Below the pieces are notes generated by a model. The model was not told where the DNA came from, did no database searches, and saw only the letters and a program-made list of their open reading frames with translations. This document shows, piece by piece, positions 23,395-31,358 of a DNA stretch of 34,879 nucleotides. Location: assembly GCA_022823945.1 (NCBI GenBank), contig JAJEBK010000026.1:1-34879 (forward strand), read 5' to 3'. The DNA comes from Anaerolineae bacterium (GTDB lineage: Bacteria; Chloroflexota; Anaerolineae; Aggregatilineales; Phototrophicaceae). Every line of letters begins with the position of its first letter. The stretch's first letter is position 1. The position numbers and the translations under genes are program-made.

Positions 23395-25536
23395 ATGACA
23401 CCACTCAACCCCGACTCTACTGTTCGCACGACCTGCCCGTATTGCGGTGTTGGCTGCCAGATGAAGCTGCACATCACACAAGGGCAGATTTATCGCGTCG
23501 AAGCGCCCTTCAATGCCGCTCCGAATTATGGCAATCTCTGTGTGAAAGGACGGTTTGGGCTGGACTTCGCCACGCATCCACGCCGCTTGCAGACACCGCT
23601 TATCCGTGATGGCAAGCCTGGCAATTTTCGCGCGGCCAGCTGGGACGAAGCGCTGGATTTCATCAGCCAAAGACTTTCGCGCCTCGTTCGCGATTATGGC
23701 GGCGACAGCATCGCCACCTATGCCTGCGCCAAAGCCACCAACGAAGACAATTTCGTCTTTCAGAAGTGGGTGCGGGCTGTATTGGGCACCAACAATATCG
23801 ATCACTGCGCGCGCCTTTGCCATGCCGGCAGCGTCACCGGCTTGCAGTTGGCGATAGGCTCGAGCGCCATGAGCAACAGCATTTCCGAGATGGAGAATCT
23901 GGATACCTTCATCGTCACCGGCAGCAACACCACCGAAACGCATCCGGTCATCAGCTTGTTTTTGAAGAAGGCAGTGCGCAAAAATGGCGCGAAGCTAATC
24001 GTCATCGACCCGCGTCAGATCGAGCTGACGGACTTTGCAACCTTGTGGCTGCGTCAAAAGCCGGGCACAGACGTGGCGGTTTTCCAGGCTATGGCCAATG
24101 TCATCGTCAGCGAAAACCTCTTCAATCCGGCATTTATCGAAGCGCGCACCGAGGGATTCGAAGACTACATCGAGTCGCTGGAGCATTGCACGCCAGAATG
24201 GGCGGAGCAGATCAGCGGTGTGCCAGCCGATGACATCCGCCGCGCCGCGCGCATGTATGCCACTGCCGAGCGCGCCGCCTTTTATTGGGGTATGGGCATC
24301 AGCCAGAGCACGCATGGCACGGACAATGCTCTGTCGCTGACCAATCTGGCGCTGATGTGCGGGCATGCCGGGAAACCTGGCACCGGGCTAAATCCCCTGC
24401 GCGGGCAGAACAATGTGCAAGGCTGCAGCGATAGCGGCGGCTTGCCCAATGTCTTCACAGCCTATCAATCTGTCGCCGACCCCGTCATTCGCAGCAAGTT
24501 CGAAGTGGAATGGCGCGCCAGCCTTAACCCCGTGCCTGGCTTGACCGTGACCGAAATGGTCGATGGCGCGCTGCTGGGGCAGATCAAAGCCATGATCGTC
24601 ATGGGCGAAAATCCCATGATGAGCGAACCCAACCTCTCACACGCACAGTACGCTCTGGAAGCGCTCGACTTGCTGGTCTGCATTGATATCTTCATGAACG
24701 AAACAGGCGAAATGGCGGATGTGATCTTGCCTTCGGCCAGCTTTGCCGAAAAAGACGGCACATTCACCAACAGCGATCGGCGCGTACAGCGGGTGCGGCA
24801 GGCTTTGCCCGCGGTGGGAGCATCGCTGCCCGACTGGCAGATTATCTGCGCGCTGGCAAAACGGATGGAAACGCAGCTGGGCGTCGAAAACAGCGCCGGC
24901 TTCGACTATGCAGACGCAGAAGCGATCTGGGAAGAGATGCGCCGCCTCACGCCCGATTTCGCCGGCATCACCTACGCCAGGCTGGATGACGAGGGCGGTG
25001 TGCATTGGCCCTGCCCCAGCGCCGAACATCCCGGCACGCCCTATCTCTTTGAAGATGACTTCCCGCGTGGCAAAGGCAAATTCTGGGAGCTGGAATACGG
25101 GACGGACAGCGAAACCCCCGATGACGAATATCCCTGGCATTTGACGACCGGGCGCGTGCTTTTCCATTGGCATGGCGGCACGATGACACGCAGTTCGCGG
25201 CTGGAAGAAGCTTTCCCCGTGCCTGTCGTGGAGATGCATCCGCACGATGCTGGCGCGCTGCAAGTGGTATCGGGCGACTGGCTGCGCATCACATCGCGGC
25301 GTGGCAGCGTCGAATGCCAGGTGATGGTCACTGGACGCTCGCCAGCCGGCACGGTCTTTTTGCCCTTTCACTTCGTCGAGGCGGCAGCCAATCTGCTGAC
25401 GCTGGACAAGGTTGACCCGCGCGCCAAAATCCCCGATTTCAAGATGGCGGCGGTCAAGCTGGAAAAGCTGGCGCGGGCTGGCACAGCGCTGGAAGAGAAA
25501 GGCACGATCAAGGACCCGCTGCGTTATGTGCACTAA
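23395..25536 (+). CDS. fdhF: Formate dehydrogenase catalytic subunit, molybdopterin type, cysteine form
   Basis: This 713-residue bis-MGD molybdoenzyme oxidises formate to CO2. A [4Fe-4S] cluster is held by C14, C17, C21 and C49 (CPYCGVGC and NLCVKG). The metal ligand is C142 in CARLCHAGSV, where selenocysteine stands in E. coli FdhF, so this is a selenium-free form. Further marks are GSNTTETHPV, GKPGTGLNPLRGQNNVQG and MGENPMMSEPN. The C-terminal molydopterin dinucleotide-binding domain holds YPWHLTTGRVL.HWH. It lacks the N-terminal ferredoxin-like extension of FdsA-type subunits; a separate gene at 29732 supplies it. AGGAGG lies 6 bases before the ATG. There is no signal peptide, so it is cytoplasmic. 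Confidence 0.93.
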   Translation: MTPLNPDSTVRTTCPYCGVGCQMKLHITQGQIYRVEAPFNAAPNYGNLCVKGRFGLDFATHPRRLQTPLIRDGKPGNFRAASWDEALDFISQRLSRLVRDYGGDSIATYACAKATNEDNFVFQKWVRAVLGTNNIDHCARLCHAGSVTGLQLAIGSSAMSNSISEMENLDTFIVTGSNTTETHPVISLFLKKAVRKNGAKLIVIDPRQIELTDFATLWLRQKPGTDVAVFQAMANVIVSENLFNPAFIEARTEGFEDYIESLEHCTPEWAEQISGVPADDIRRAARMYATAERAAFYWGMGISQSTHGTDNALSLTNLALMCGHAGKPGTGLNPLRGQNNVQGCSDSGGLPNVFTAYQSVADPVIRSKFEVEWRASLNPVPGLTVTEMVDGALLGQIKAMIVMGENPMMSEPNLSHAQYALEALDLLVCIDIFMNETGEMADVILPSASFAEKDGTFTNSDRRVQRVRQALPAVGASLPDWQIICALAKRMETQLGVENSAGFDYADAEAIWEEMRRLTPDFAGITYARLDDEGGVHWPCPSAEHPGTPYLFEDDFPRGKGKFWELEYGTDSETPDDEYPWHLTTGRVLFHWHGGTMTRSSRLEEAFPVPVVEMHPHDAGALQVVSGDWLRITSRRGSVECQVMVTGRSPAGTVFLPFHFVEAAANLLTLDKVDPRAKIPDFKMAAVKLEKLARAGTALEEKGTIKDPLRYVH

Positions 25537-25549
25537 GGGAGCTGCCGAT

Positions 25550-25867
25550 ATGAGCGAGACTAATGCAATCGACCTGCCGCTGGCAGAAATCCGCGACTAC
25601 TGCGCAGGGCAGCCGATCAGCCGGCTATCGGTATTTGGATCGGCCGCGCGCAACGAACTCACTCCCGAAAGCGACATCGACCTGCTGGTCGAATATGTGC
25701 CTGGTGCGCGGGTGGGCTACTTTGCTATGGCGCGCCACTCCAGAGAGCTCAGCACCATTGTTGGCCGCTCTGTGGACCTGGCGACTCCAAATTCCTTGAG
25801 CCCCTACATATCCCAAGGCGTATTGGCAGATGCGAGGGAGGTGTATGCCCAAAGCCCTCGAGAATGA
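25550..25867 (+). CDS. mntA: MNT-type minimal nucleotidyltransferase antitoxin (MntA-like), copy 1
   Basis: This 105-residue protein has the signature GS-x10-DxD: G30-S31 and D42/D44 in FGSAARNELTPESDIDLLVE. MNT antitoxins of this kind AMPylate a tyrosine of their HEPN partner and so silence it. GGGAG precedes the ATG, which comes 13 bases after the formate dehydrogenase stop on the same strand. The partner's frame overlaps its 3' end. The location inside a metabolic operon is unusual. Confidence 0.88.
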   Translation: MSETNAIDLPLAEIRDYCAGQPISRLSVFGSAARNELTPESDIDLLVEYVPGARVGYFAMARHSRELSTIVGRSVDLATPNSLSPYISQGVLADAREVYAQSPRE

Positions 25868-26222
25868 CCTGCTTCGGCTACAACACATGTTGGACGCGGC
25901 GCAACATGCGAGCAGGTTTGCACGTGGCAAGACCCAACAGGATTTGCATGATGACATGCAGTTGTTGTCTGCCTTGGCCTATCAATTGCAGATCATTGGC
26001 GAGGCTGCCTGCCACATTTCATCATCGTTGCAAGTTGAACATGCAGAGATTGCCTGGAACGATATCACAGGAATGCGCCATTGGTTGGCTCATGCGTACT
26101 ATCGAATCGACCTTGCTGTAATCTGGCAGACTGTCGACGAAGATTTGCCACTGCTAATTCGGCAGTTGAATAACATCCTCACGGACATGAATCGCCAGCA
26201 TAATGACACAAGAGACGAATAA
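25845..26222 (+). CDS. hepT: HEPN-domain ribonuclease toxin (HepT/DUF86), copy 1
   Basis: This 125-residue all-helical protein has the HEPN active site R-x4-H-x-Y as R78, H83, Y85 in GMRHWLAHAYY. Y85 is the tyrosine expected to be AMPylated by the MNT partner. The length is typical of HepT. The start at 25845 overlaps the antitoxin by 23 bases; an ATG at 25830 is also in frame. Its stop shares a base with the start of the next MNT copy (TAATG). Confidence 0.88.
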   Translation: MPKALENDLLRLQHMLDAAQHASRFARGKTQQDLHDDMQLLSALAYQLQIIGEAACHISSSLQVEHAEIAWNDITGMRHWLAHAYYRIDLAVIWQTVDEDLPLLIRQLNNILTDMNRQHNDTRDE

Positions 26223-26531
26223 TGAGCGAGCAAATAGCCACAGTGCTTCCCATAGACAGAATCCGCGACTACTGCGCTGGGCAGCCCATCAGCCGGCTGT
26301 CGGTGTTTGGCTCGGCCGCGCGCAATGAACTGGCGCCGGACAGCGACATTGACTTGCTGGTCGAGTACATGTCCGATGCGCGGTGGGCTTGTGTGCAATG
26401 TCGGGACACAGGCTGAACCTAATTGATATAGTGGGGCGCGAGGTTGGCCTCTACACACCAAGGGGCTTAGCAAATACATCCGCGATGAAATCATCAATAG
26501 CGCGAGAGTCATCTATGAAAAAGGGTCGTGA
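26222..26531 (+). pseudogene. MNT antitoxin copy 2, broken by two single-base deletions
   Basis: The first frame starts well (GQPISRLSVFGSAARNELAP, DSDIDLLVEY) but stops at 26416. Reading resumes one frame over from about 26380 (VGLCAMSGHRLNLIDIVGRE), then a third frame from 26472 gives KYIRDEIINSARVIYEKGS and a stop at 26529-26531. Compared with copy 1, the first break is GGG to GG in GCGCGGGTGGGC (near 26379-26384). The second is loss of a G in CTTGAGC (near 26466-26470). The three pieces together make one full-length MNT protein. Its own HEPN partner is missing. Confidence 0.88.
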
Positions 26532-26550
26532 GCGCGATTCACTGTTACAA
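26514..26550 (+). pseudogene. N-terminal relic of a lost HEPN gene
   Basis: The frame read from the ATG at 26515 gives MKKGRERDSLL, which parallels MRRSRERDRVHLL at the start of the intact HEPN copy at 26869. The similarity ends after about 11 codons, just before the next antitoxin. The rest of the toxin gene has been deleted. Confidence 0.5.
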
Positions 26551-26551
26551 T
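26543..26551 (+). promoter_or_regulatory. Extended -10 promoter for the last MNT/HEPN pair
   Basis: TGTTACAAT fits TG-N-TACAAT. Transcription would start near 26558, giving a 16-base leader that contains GGAG. It could also drive mobA and the downstream formate dehydrogenase genes. Confidence 0.45.
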
Positions 26552-26573
26552 GTTTACAGAAGGAGTTGCGGTC

Positions 26574-26885
26574 ATGGACGAGACGATTCTGAAACAGGTC
26601 ACGGCAGATAAAATCCGCGAGTATTGTGCCAGCCAGCCGATAAAGAGGTTATCGGTTTTTGGCTCGGCCGCGCGGAATGAATTGACGCCGGAGAGCGACA
26701 TAGATTTGCTGGTTGAATACTTGCCCGATGCGGGTGTCGGGTTGTTTGATATGGGCGGACATCTAATGGACTTGCAGGACATACTCGGACGCAAAGTGGA
26801 TCTGGTCACGAAGAAAGGTTTGTGCCCTTACATCCGCGAAGAAGTCCTGTATGACGCGAGACAAATCTATGCGAAGGAGTCGTGA
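26574..26885 (+). CDS. mntA: MNT-type nucleotidyltransferase antitoxin, copy 3 (intact)
   Basis: This 103-residue protein has the same signature at the same positions as copy 1: G30-S31 and D42/D44 in FGSAARNELTPESDIDLLVE. The following segment DAGVGLFDMGGHLMDLQDIL and the end KGLCPYIREEVLYDARQIY match the broken copy piece for piece. GGAG at 26562-26565 sets the ATG at 26574 rather than 26550. The HEPN partner overlaps its end. Confidence 0.9.
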   Translation: MDETILKQVTADKIREYCASQPIKRLSVFGSAARNELTPESDIDLLVEYLPDAGVGLFDMGGHLMDLQDILGRKVDLVTKKGLCPYIREEVLYDARQIYAKES

Positions 26886-27234
26886 GCGGGACCGAGTACA
26901 TCTGCTGCGTATGCGCGATGCAGCCCAGTACGCGCTGCAATTCGCTGCTGACCGCGAGATTGAGGATCTGGACACCGACATCCAGTTTCGAATGGCGCTG
27001 GTGAAAGCCGTCGAGCTAGCCGGTGAATCGGCCAGCCGCACCTCCGATGAATTGCGCGCCCAGCAGCCTCAATTACCTTGGACGAGAATAATTGGCATGC
27101 GAAATGTCTTGGTGCATAATTATTGGGCGATTGAGCAGGCCGAGTTTTGGGATGCTGTGAAAAGCCACATTCCAGCGCTCATCACCGAACTAGAGTATCT
27201 AATCGAGTTGGAAGACAAGTGGCGCAGGACATGA
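26869..27234 (+). CDS. hepT: HEPN-domain ribonuclease toxin (HepT/DUF86), copy 3
   Basis: This 121-residue protein has R78, H83 and Y85 in GMRNVLVHNYW, giving R-x4-H-x-Y at exactly the same residue numbers as the first HEPN copy. The start at 26869 is preferred because it matches the usual HepT N-terminus; an ATG at 26851 is also open. Outside the motif the two HEPN proteins differ widely. The cluster therefore holds distinct pairs rather than a recent duplicate. Its stop overlaps the mobA ATG (ATGA). Confidence 0.88.
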   Translation: MRRSRERDRVHLLRMRDAAQYALQFAADREIEDLDTDIQFRMALVKAVELAGESASRTSDELRAQQPQLPWTRIIGMRNVLVHNYWAIEQAEFWDAVKSHIPALITELEYLIELEDKWRRT

Positions 27235-27851
27235 CCGTGCGCCCTGCCCCCTTCTCCCTCGCCATCATCGCCGGTGGTCAGAGCCGGCGCATGGGGCGTG
27301 ACAAGGCATTTGTTAAGCTGGGCGGCAAAACCCTCATCCAGCGCCTGCTTGAGCGCACGGTCAATCTGGGACAAGCCGAAACCCTGCTTATCACCAACAA
27401 GCCGGCCGCCTATGCCCACTTGCAGCTGCCCATGCACGGCGACGCCCTGCCAGGAAAAGGCGCGCTCGGTGGCATCTACACGGCATTGCTGCGCGCGCAG
27501 TGCCCGACGGTGCTGGCGCTGGCTTGCGATATGCCCTTTGTGAGCGGACGGCTGTTGCGATTCATGTTGATGCAACTGGATGCGCAGACCGATGTCGTCG
27601 TGCCGCGCGTGACCGGCTATCCGCAGAGCCTGCACGCTATCTATCGAAAGACCTGCTTGCAGCCCATACGCGAGCAGTTGCTGAGCGACCGCCTCAAAAT
27701 CATCGGCTTTTTTCCGGCGGTTCGCGTTCGTTATCTGGACGAGGGCGATTACGGCGCATTCGACCCGATGGCGCAGTCTTTCACCAACCTCAATACACCT
27801 GCCGAGCTGGAAAAGGCGCAATCGCAACTGTCGGAAGGTGCCGCGTTATGA
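27231..27851 (+). CDS. mobA: Molybdenum cofactor guanylyltransferase
   Basis: MobA joins GMP to molybdopterin to form the bis-MGD cofactor that the formate dehydrogenase needs. The 206-residue protein shows the nucleotide loop AGGQSRRMGRDK at 14-25 and a metal-binding ACDMPF with D101. Both are standard for the family. The ATG at 27231 overlaps the HEPN stop, and the mobA stop overlaps the next ATG, so all are translationally coupled. This fixes the toxin-antitoxin genes inside the same transcript as the cofactor gene. Confidence 0.92.
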   Translation: MTVRPAPFSLAIIAGGQSRRMGRDKAFVKLGGKTLIQRLLERTVNLGQAETLLITNKPAAYAHLQLPMHGDALPGKGALGGIYTALLRAQCPTVLALACDMPFVSGRLLRFMLMQLDAQTDVVVPRVTGYPQSLHAIYRKTCLQPIREQLLSDRLKIIGFFPAVRVRYLDEGDYGAFDPMAQSFTNLNTPAELEKAQSQLSEGAAL

Positions 27852-29509
27852 ATGACGATATCACTGCCATCTGCGCACGCTATCAGGGGCGCGGCCGCGA
27901 GGCGCTGCTGCCGCTGCTTTGGGATGTGCAGACGGCGCAAGGCAGCATCAGTCCGGCGCAGGTGCATCAGATTTCACACATGTTGCGCATTCCCGAAGCA
28001 GACATCTTCGGCGTCATCGGCTTTTATACGCTCTTTCACGATCAGCCGACTGGACGACGCATCATCCGCGTCTGCACCGACCCCACCTGCGCCCTGGCTG
28101 ATGCCGATGCGGTGCTGCATGAAGTTTGCGCGCAGCTGGATATCGAGCCGGGCGCAACGACTGCCGATGGCGAATACACAATCGAGCATTCGCCCTGCCT
28201 GGGCTTGTGCGATGTCGCGCCGGCGGCACTGGTCAGCGCGCGTGGCGAGCCCGACCGCGCAATGTCACAGGTCTCCGCCGCTGCGTTGCTGGATGGCTGG
28301 GCGGGTGACTATTTCACCCCTGCTGGCGATGAAAACGCTGTCTTGCTGGATGGGGGGCTGGCAAGCGCGCCACAAAGCCTGGCGGATTATGGAGATTACG
28401 CCGGGCTGCGAAAAGCGCGCGCCATGACAAGCGACCAGGTCATCGCCGAGATCGAGGCTTCGGGCTTGATCGGTCGCGGCGGCGCGGCTTTCCCCACCGG
28501 GCTGAAATGGAAGTTCACCCGCGCAGCAGCAGGCGCGCCCAAATATGTCGTTTGCAACGCCGACGAAAGCGAACCGGGCACATTCAAAGACCGCGTGCTG
28601 ATGGAGCATCGTCCCCACTTGTTGCTGGAAGGCAGCGCGCTGGCTGCGTATGCCGTGGGCACAGATCGCGCCATCATTTTCATCCGCGGCGAATATCCCA
28701 AAGCCACGCAAATCTTGCAAGATGCCATCGCCGAAGCCGCTGCGGCCGGTTTGCTGGGCGCGCTGACCATTGAAGTGCGGCGTGGGGCGGGTGCCTACAT
28801 CTGTGGTGAAGAGACAGCGCTCTTCGAAGCCATCGAAGGCAAGCGCGGCTTCCCCCGCATGAAACCTCCCTACCCGACCACATTTGGTTTGTTTGGCAAG
28901 CCCACCGCCGTCAACAATGTCGAGACGCTCTGCGCCGTGCCGCCCATCATCACGCGTGGCGCAAGCTGGTTTCGCAGCGTTGGCACAGCTGGCAGCGCAG
29001 GCCCCAAGCTGGTTTCGGTGAGCGGGCATGTGGCGCGCCCGGGCGTCTATGAGATAGCGCCTGGCATCAGCCTACGCGACTTCCTGGAGCGGCAATGCGG
29101 CGGCGTGACCGGTCAACTGCGCGCGGTGTTGATGGGTGGCGCGGCGGGCACTTTCTTGCTGCCGAGCGAGATCGATGTGCCACTGACATTTGAAGACCTG
29201 CGCGAGGCCGGCAGCACCTTCGGTTCGGGCGCGATCATGGTCTTCAACGACACGGTCGATCTGCGCGATGTGCTGCTGCGGCTGGGGCGCTTTTTCCAAC
29301 ACGAAAGCTGTGGCAAATGCTTCCCTTGCCAACTGGGCACGCAGCGCCAGGTGGAGATCCTGGAGCGCCTGGATGCGCCCTTGCCCGGCGACCGCCAGCG
29401 CTTGCACGATATCGGCATGACGATGACCGAAGCCAGCATCTGCGGGCTGGGGCACACGGCCGGCATGGCGGTGATGAGCGCAATGGAGAAGTTTCCGGGG
29501 CTGTTTTGA
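27848..29509 (+). CDS. Fused NuoE-NuoF (HoxF/FdsG-FdsB-like) NADH-binding diaphorase subunit
   Basis: This 553-residue fusion carries electrons from the iron-sulfur chain to NAD+. The thioredoxin-like NuoE part binds a [2Fe-2S] cluster through C76, C81, C117 and C121 (CTDPTC and CLGLC). The NuoF part begins with the NADH loop GRGGAAFPTGLKW (209-221). It continues with the FMN site around NADESEPGTFKDR and GAGAYICGEETALFE, and ends with SCGKCFPC (C488, C491, C494) plus C532 for a [4Fe-4S] cluster. HoxF of NAD-reducing hydrogenases has the same fusion, but no hydrogenase genes are near, and fdhF, mobA and fdhD flank it. Start is the ATG overlapping the mobA stop. Confidence 0.92.
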   Translation: MNDDITAICARYQGRGREALLPLLWDVQTAQGSISPAQVHQISHMLRIPEADIFGVIGFYTLFHDQPTGRRIIRVCTDPTCALADADAVLHEVCAQLDIEPGATTADGEYTIEHSPCLGLCDVAPAALVSARGEPDRAMSQVSAAALLDGWAGDYFTPAGDENAVLLDGGLASAPQSLADYGDYAGLRKARAMTSDQVIAEIEASGLIGRGGAAFPTGLKWKFTRAAAGAPKYVVCNADESEPGTFKDRVLMEHRPHLLLEGSALAAYAVGTDRAIIFIRGEYPKATQILQDAIAEAAAAGLLGALTIEVRRGAGAYICGEETALFEAIEGKRGFPRMKPPYPTTFGLFGKPTAVNNVETLCAVPPIITRGASWFRSVGTAGSAGPKLVSVSGHVARPGVYEIAPGISLRDFLERQCGGVTGQLRAVLMGGAAGTFLLPSEIDVPLTFEDLREAGSTFGSGAIMVFNDTVDLRDVLLRLGRFFQHESCGKCFPCQLGTQRQVEILERLDAPLPGDRQRLHDIGMTMTEASICGLGHTAGMAVMSAMEKFPGLF

Positions 29510-29731
29510 GGTGGAGGGTTGAATCGCAAAAAGGCACGAAGAACACAAAGATCCCTTGCCGGAGAAGTGAATCCAACAAAGTACTGCACATTGTTTTGAC
29601 ACAGAGAACACAGAGTACGCAGAGGGCACAGAGCAAAATACACTCGGTTTACTCATTAAACTCGGCGTACTCGGTGGTTCATTTCTAATGATACTTTCTT
29701 GGTCTTTCTGAGACGCGGAGGCAAAGAGGAC
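29509..29731. repeat. Cluster of CACAGAG / ACTCGG 9-bp-period repeats inside the fdh operon
   Basis: At 29598-29633 four 9-base units follow one another (CACAGAGAA, CACAGAGTA, CGCAGAGGG, CACAGAGCA). At 29641-29684 the opposite sense appears (ACTCGGTTTACTCATTAAAC then TCGGCGTACTCGGTGG). Upstream is GGCACGAAGAACACAAAG. This is the only long gap in an otherwise tightly coupled operon, so the element probably inserted between two formerly adjacent genes. Confidence 0.75.
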
Positions 29732-30439
29732 ATGCCAGAAGACACAATCACCCTCACCATCGACGGACAGGATGTCTCTGCCAACAAAGGCGCGACCATC
29801 CTCGAAGCAGCAGCCGACCAGGGCATAGACATTCCCGTCATCTGCTACCATGAAGCCACCACGCCCAATGGCCTCTGCCGCGTCTGCGTGGTCGATGTCG
29901 ATGGCGGACGCGTCTTGCAGCCGGCTTGCGTCGCTGCCTGCCAGGCCGATTCCAAAGTCGAAACCGACAACGAACGCGTGGTGCGCAGCCGCCGCACCAT
30001 CCTGGAAATGCTGAACGCCTCTGTCATTCTTGAAGAAGCGCCGGAAATCCAGCAGATGATGCGCGACAACGACGCCGACCCACAGCGCTTTCCCCATGCC
30101 CAACGCCGCGAGTCCGAGCTGATCGACGACAACCCTTTCTATGTGCGCGATTATGCCCAGTGCGTACTCTGCTGGCGTTGCGTGCAGGTCTGCGCCGAAG
30201 ACGCCCAATTCACCTTTGCCCTGACCCTGAACGAACGCGGACACGACACGGCTGTCTCCACTGCCTTCGACATCGGCATGACCGAGTCGCCTTGTGTATT
30301 CTGCGGGCAGTGCATCGGCGTCTGCCCCACCGGCGCGCTCAAACCGAAGATCGAATGGGGCATGGAGCAAGGGCTGGACGAGGACAAATTGCGCGCCCTC
30401 ACCCGCCGCGGACGCAAGCGAGACCGCGACCGTGCCTGA
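29732..30439 (+). CDS. Iron-sulfur electron-transfer subunit (HoxU/NuoG N-terminal/FdsA N-terminal-like)
   Basis: This 235-residue protein links the molybdenum subunit to the NuoEF-type subunit. A plant-type [2Fe-2S] site uses C38, C49, C52 and C66. Two [4Fe-4S] sites follow: C144, C147, C150, C154 and C188, C191, C194, C198 (CVLCWRC and CVFCGQC). The His-Cys3 cluster that normally lies between them in NuoG, HoxU and FdsA is missing; that segment reads LNASVILEEAPEIQQMMRDN, with no Cys. GAGG lies just before the ATG at 29732. In FdsA-type enzymes this module is fused to the catalytic subunit, whereas here it is a separate gene. Confidence 0.9.
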   Translation: MPEDTITLTIDGQDVSANKGATILEAAADQGIDIPVICYHEATTPNGLCRVCVVDVDGGRVLQPACVAACQADSKVETDNERVVRSRRTILEMLNASVILEEAPEIQQMMRDNDADPQRFPHAQRRESELIDDNPFYVRDYAQCVLCWRCVQVCAEDAQFTFALTLNERGHDTAVSTAFDIGMTESPCVFCGQCIGVCPTGALKPKIEWGMEQGLDEDKLRALTRRGRKRDRDRA

Positions 30440-31217
30440 TCTGGATGCCCTGCCCGGCGCAGTTCACTGCGAATACACCGTGGTCGAAGCTGGCGAGGCG
30501 CATGTTGTGCCCGGCGGCGTGATTGACGAAAGCCTGCTTTCCATCTATGTCAATGGCGAGTCGCTGGCGACCATGATGTGCAGCCCTTTGCAGCTGAAGG
30601 CGCTGGCGGTGGGCTATCTCTACAACGAAGGTATCATCGAAAGCGCCGCCGATATCGGGCATTTGCAACTGAACCAGACTCGCAGCGTCGCCGATGTCAT
30701 CCTGCGCAGCGGCGATGCTCGCTTGCCCCGCCGCATGATATTGACGAGCGGCTGTGGCGGCGGCATGACTGGGCAAGAGCTCTCCGCCAGCCAGCCAGCC
30801 CTGCAAAGCGGCTATCGTGCGAGTCCCGAGCTGATACTGCGCTTGATGCGTGGATTGCAGGGCGCTGCCAAGCTGTATCAGGCGGTGCGCGGCGTGCATA
30901 CAGCAGCTCTGGGCGCTTCCAGCGGCATCCTGGTCAGCGCCGAAGATGTGGGCAGGCACAACGCAGTCGACAAAGTGGCGGGCGAGGCGCTGCTGGCAAA
31001 GATCGACACGCGCGAGCGCATTTTGCTGTGCAGCGGGCGCATCAGCAGCGAGATGCTGGGCAAGGCGCGGCGCATGGGCGTTCCCATTGTGGTCAGTCGC
31101 ACGGCGCCCACCAGCATCAGCCTGGCGCTGGCGCGTGCCTGGCGCATCTGCGTTGTCGGCTATGCGCGGCAAAGGAGCATGCGCGTCTATGCGCATCCGT
31201 GGCGGCTGGGCTTGTAA
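30432..31217 (+). CDS. fdhD: Formate dehydrogenase accessory sulfurtransferase
   Basis: FdhD moves sulfur from a desulfurase to the bis-MGD cofactor, without which formate dehydrogenase is inactive. The 261-residue protein carries family marks IYVNGESLATMMCSP, KALAVGYLYNEGII, SGILVSAEDVGRHNAVDKV and CSGRISSEMLGKA. The active loop TSGCGGGMTG holds one cysteine (C108) where E. coli has a CxxC. There is no ATG; I used GTG at 30432, overlapping the upstream stop by 8 bases. It closes the operon. Confidence 0.92.
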   Translation: MPDLDALPGAVHCEYTVVEAGEAHVVPGGVIDESLLSIYVNGESLATMMCSPLQLKALAVGYLYNEGIIESAADIGHLQLNQTRSVADVILRSGDARLPRRMILTSGCGGGMTGQELSASQPALQSGYRASPELILRLMRGLQGAAKLYQAVRGVHTAALGASSGILVSAEDVGRHNAVDKVAGEALLAKIDTRERILLCSGRISSEMLGKARRMGVPIVVSRTAPTSISLALARAWRICVVGYARQRSMRVYAHPWRLGL

Positions 31218-31358
31218 GGGCGGGCGAGGGCTTTACCTCCTGTTCACAGCCTACTCTATTGGGCAACTAGCCTGTCAACAAAAAGCGGGGAAGATCAGCA
31301 GCAAAACTCCCTCAAAGTTTCTGAGATTCTGCGTCCAATAAAATAGGACCACTCCAGC
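31218..31358. other. Gap between convergent fdhD and MFS genes
   Basis: Nothing gene-like is seen. I found no clear hairpin plus T-run terminator for either transcript. Confidence 0.4.

Noticed and set aside
23815..23825. Possible selenocysteine formate dehydrogenase
   Set aside because: The metal-ligand codon is TGC (Cys142), not TGA, and the frame has no internal stop.
29598..29690. Possible CRISPR array from regularly spaced short repeats
   Set aside because: The units are 9 bases, contiguous, without unique spacers, and no cas genes are present.
27848..30439. NAD-reducing hydrogenase or respiratory complex I genes
   Set aside because: HoxF/HoxU- and Nuo-like subunits occur, but no hydrogenase HoxYH or other nuo genes; fdhF, mobA and fdhD flank them.
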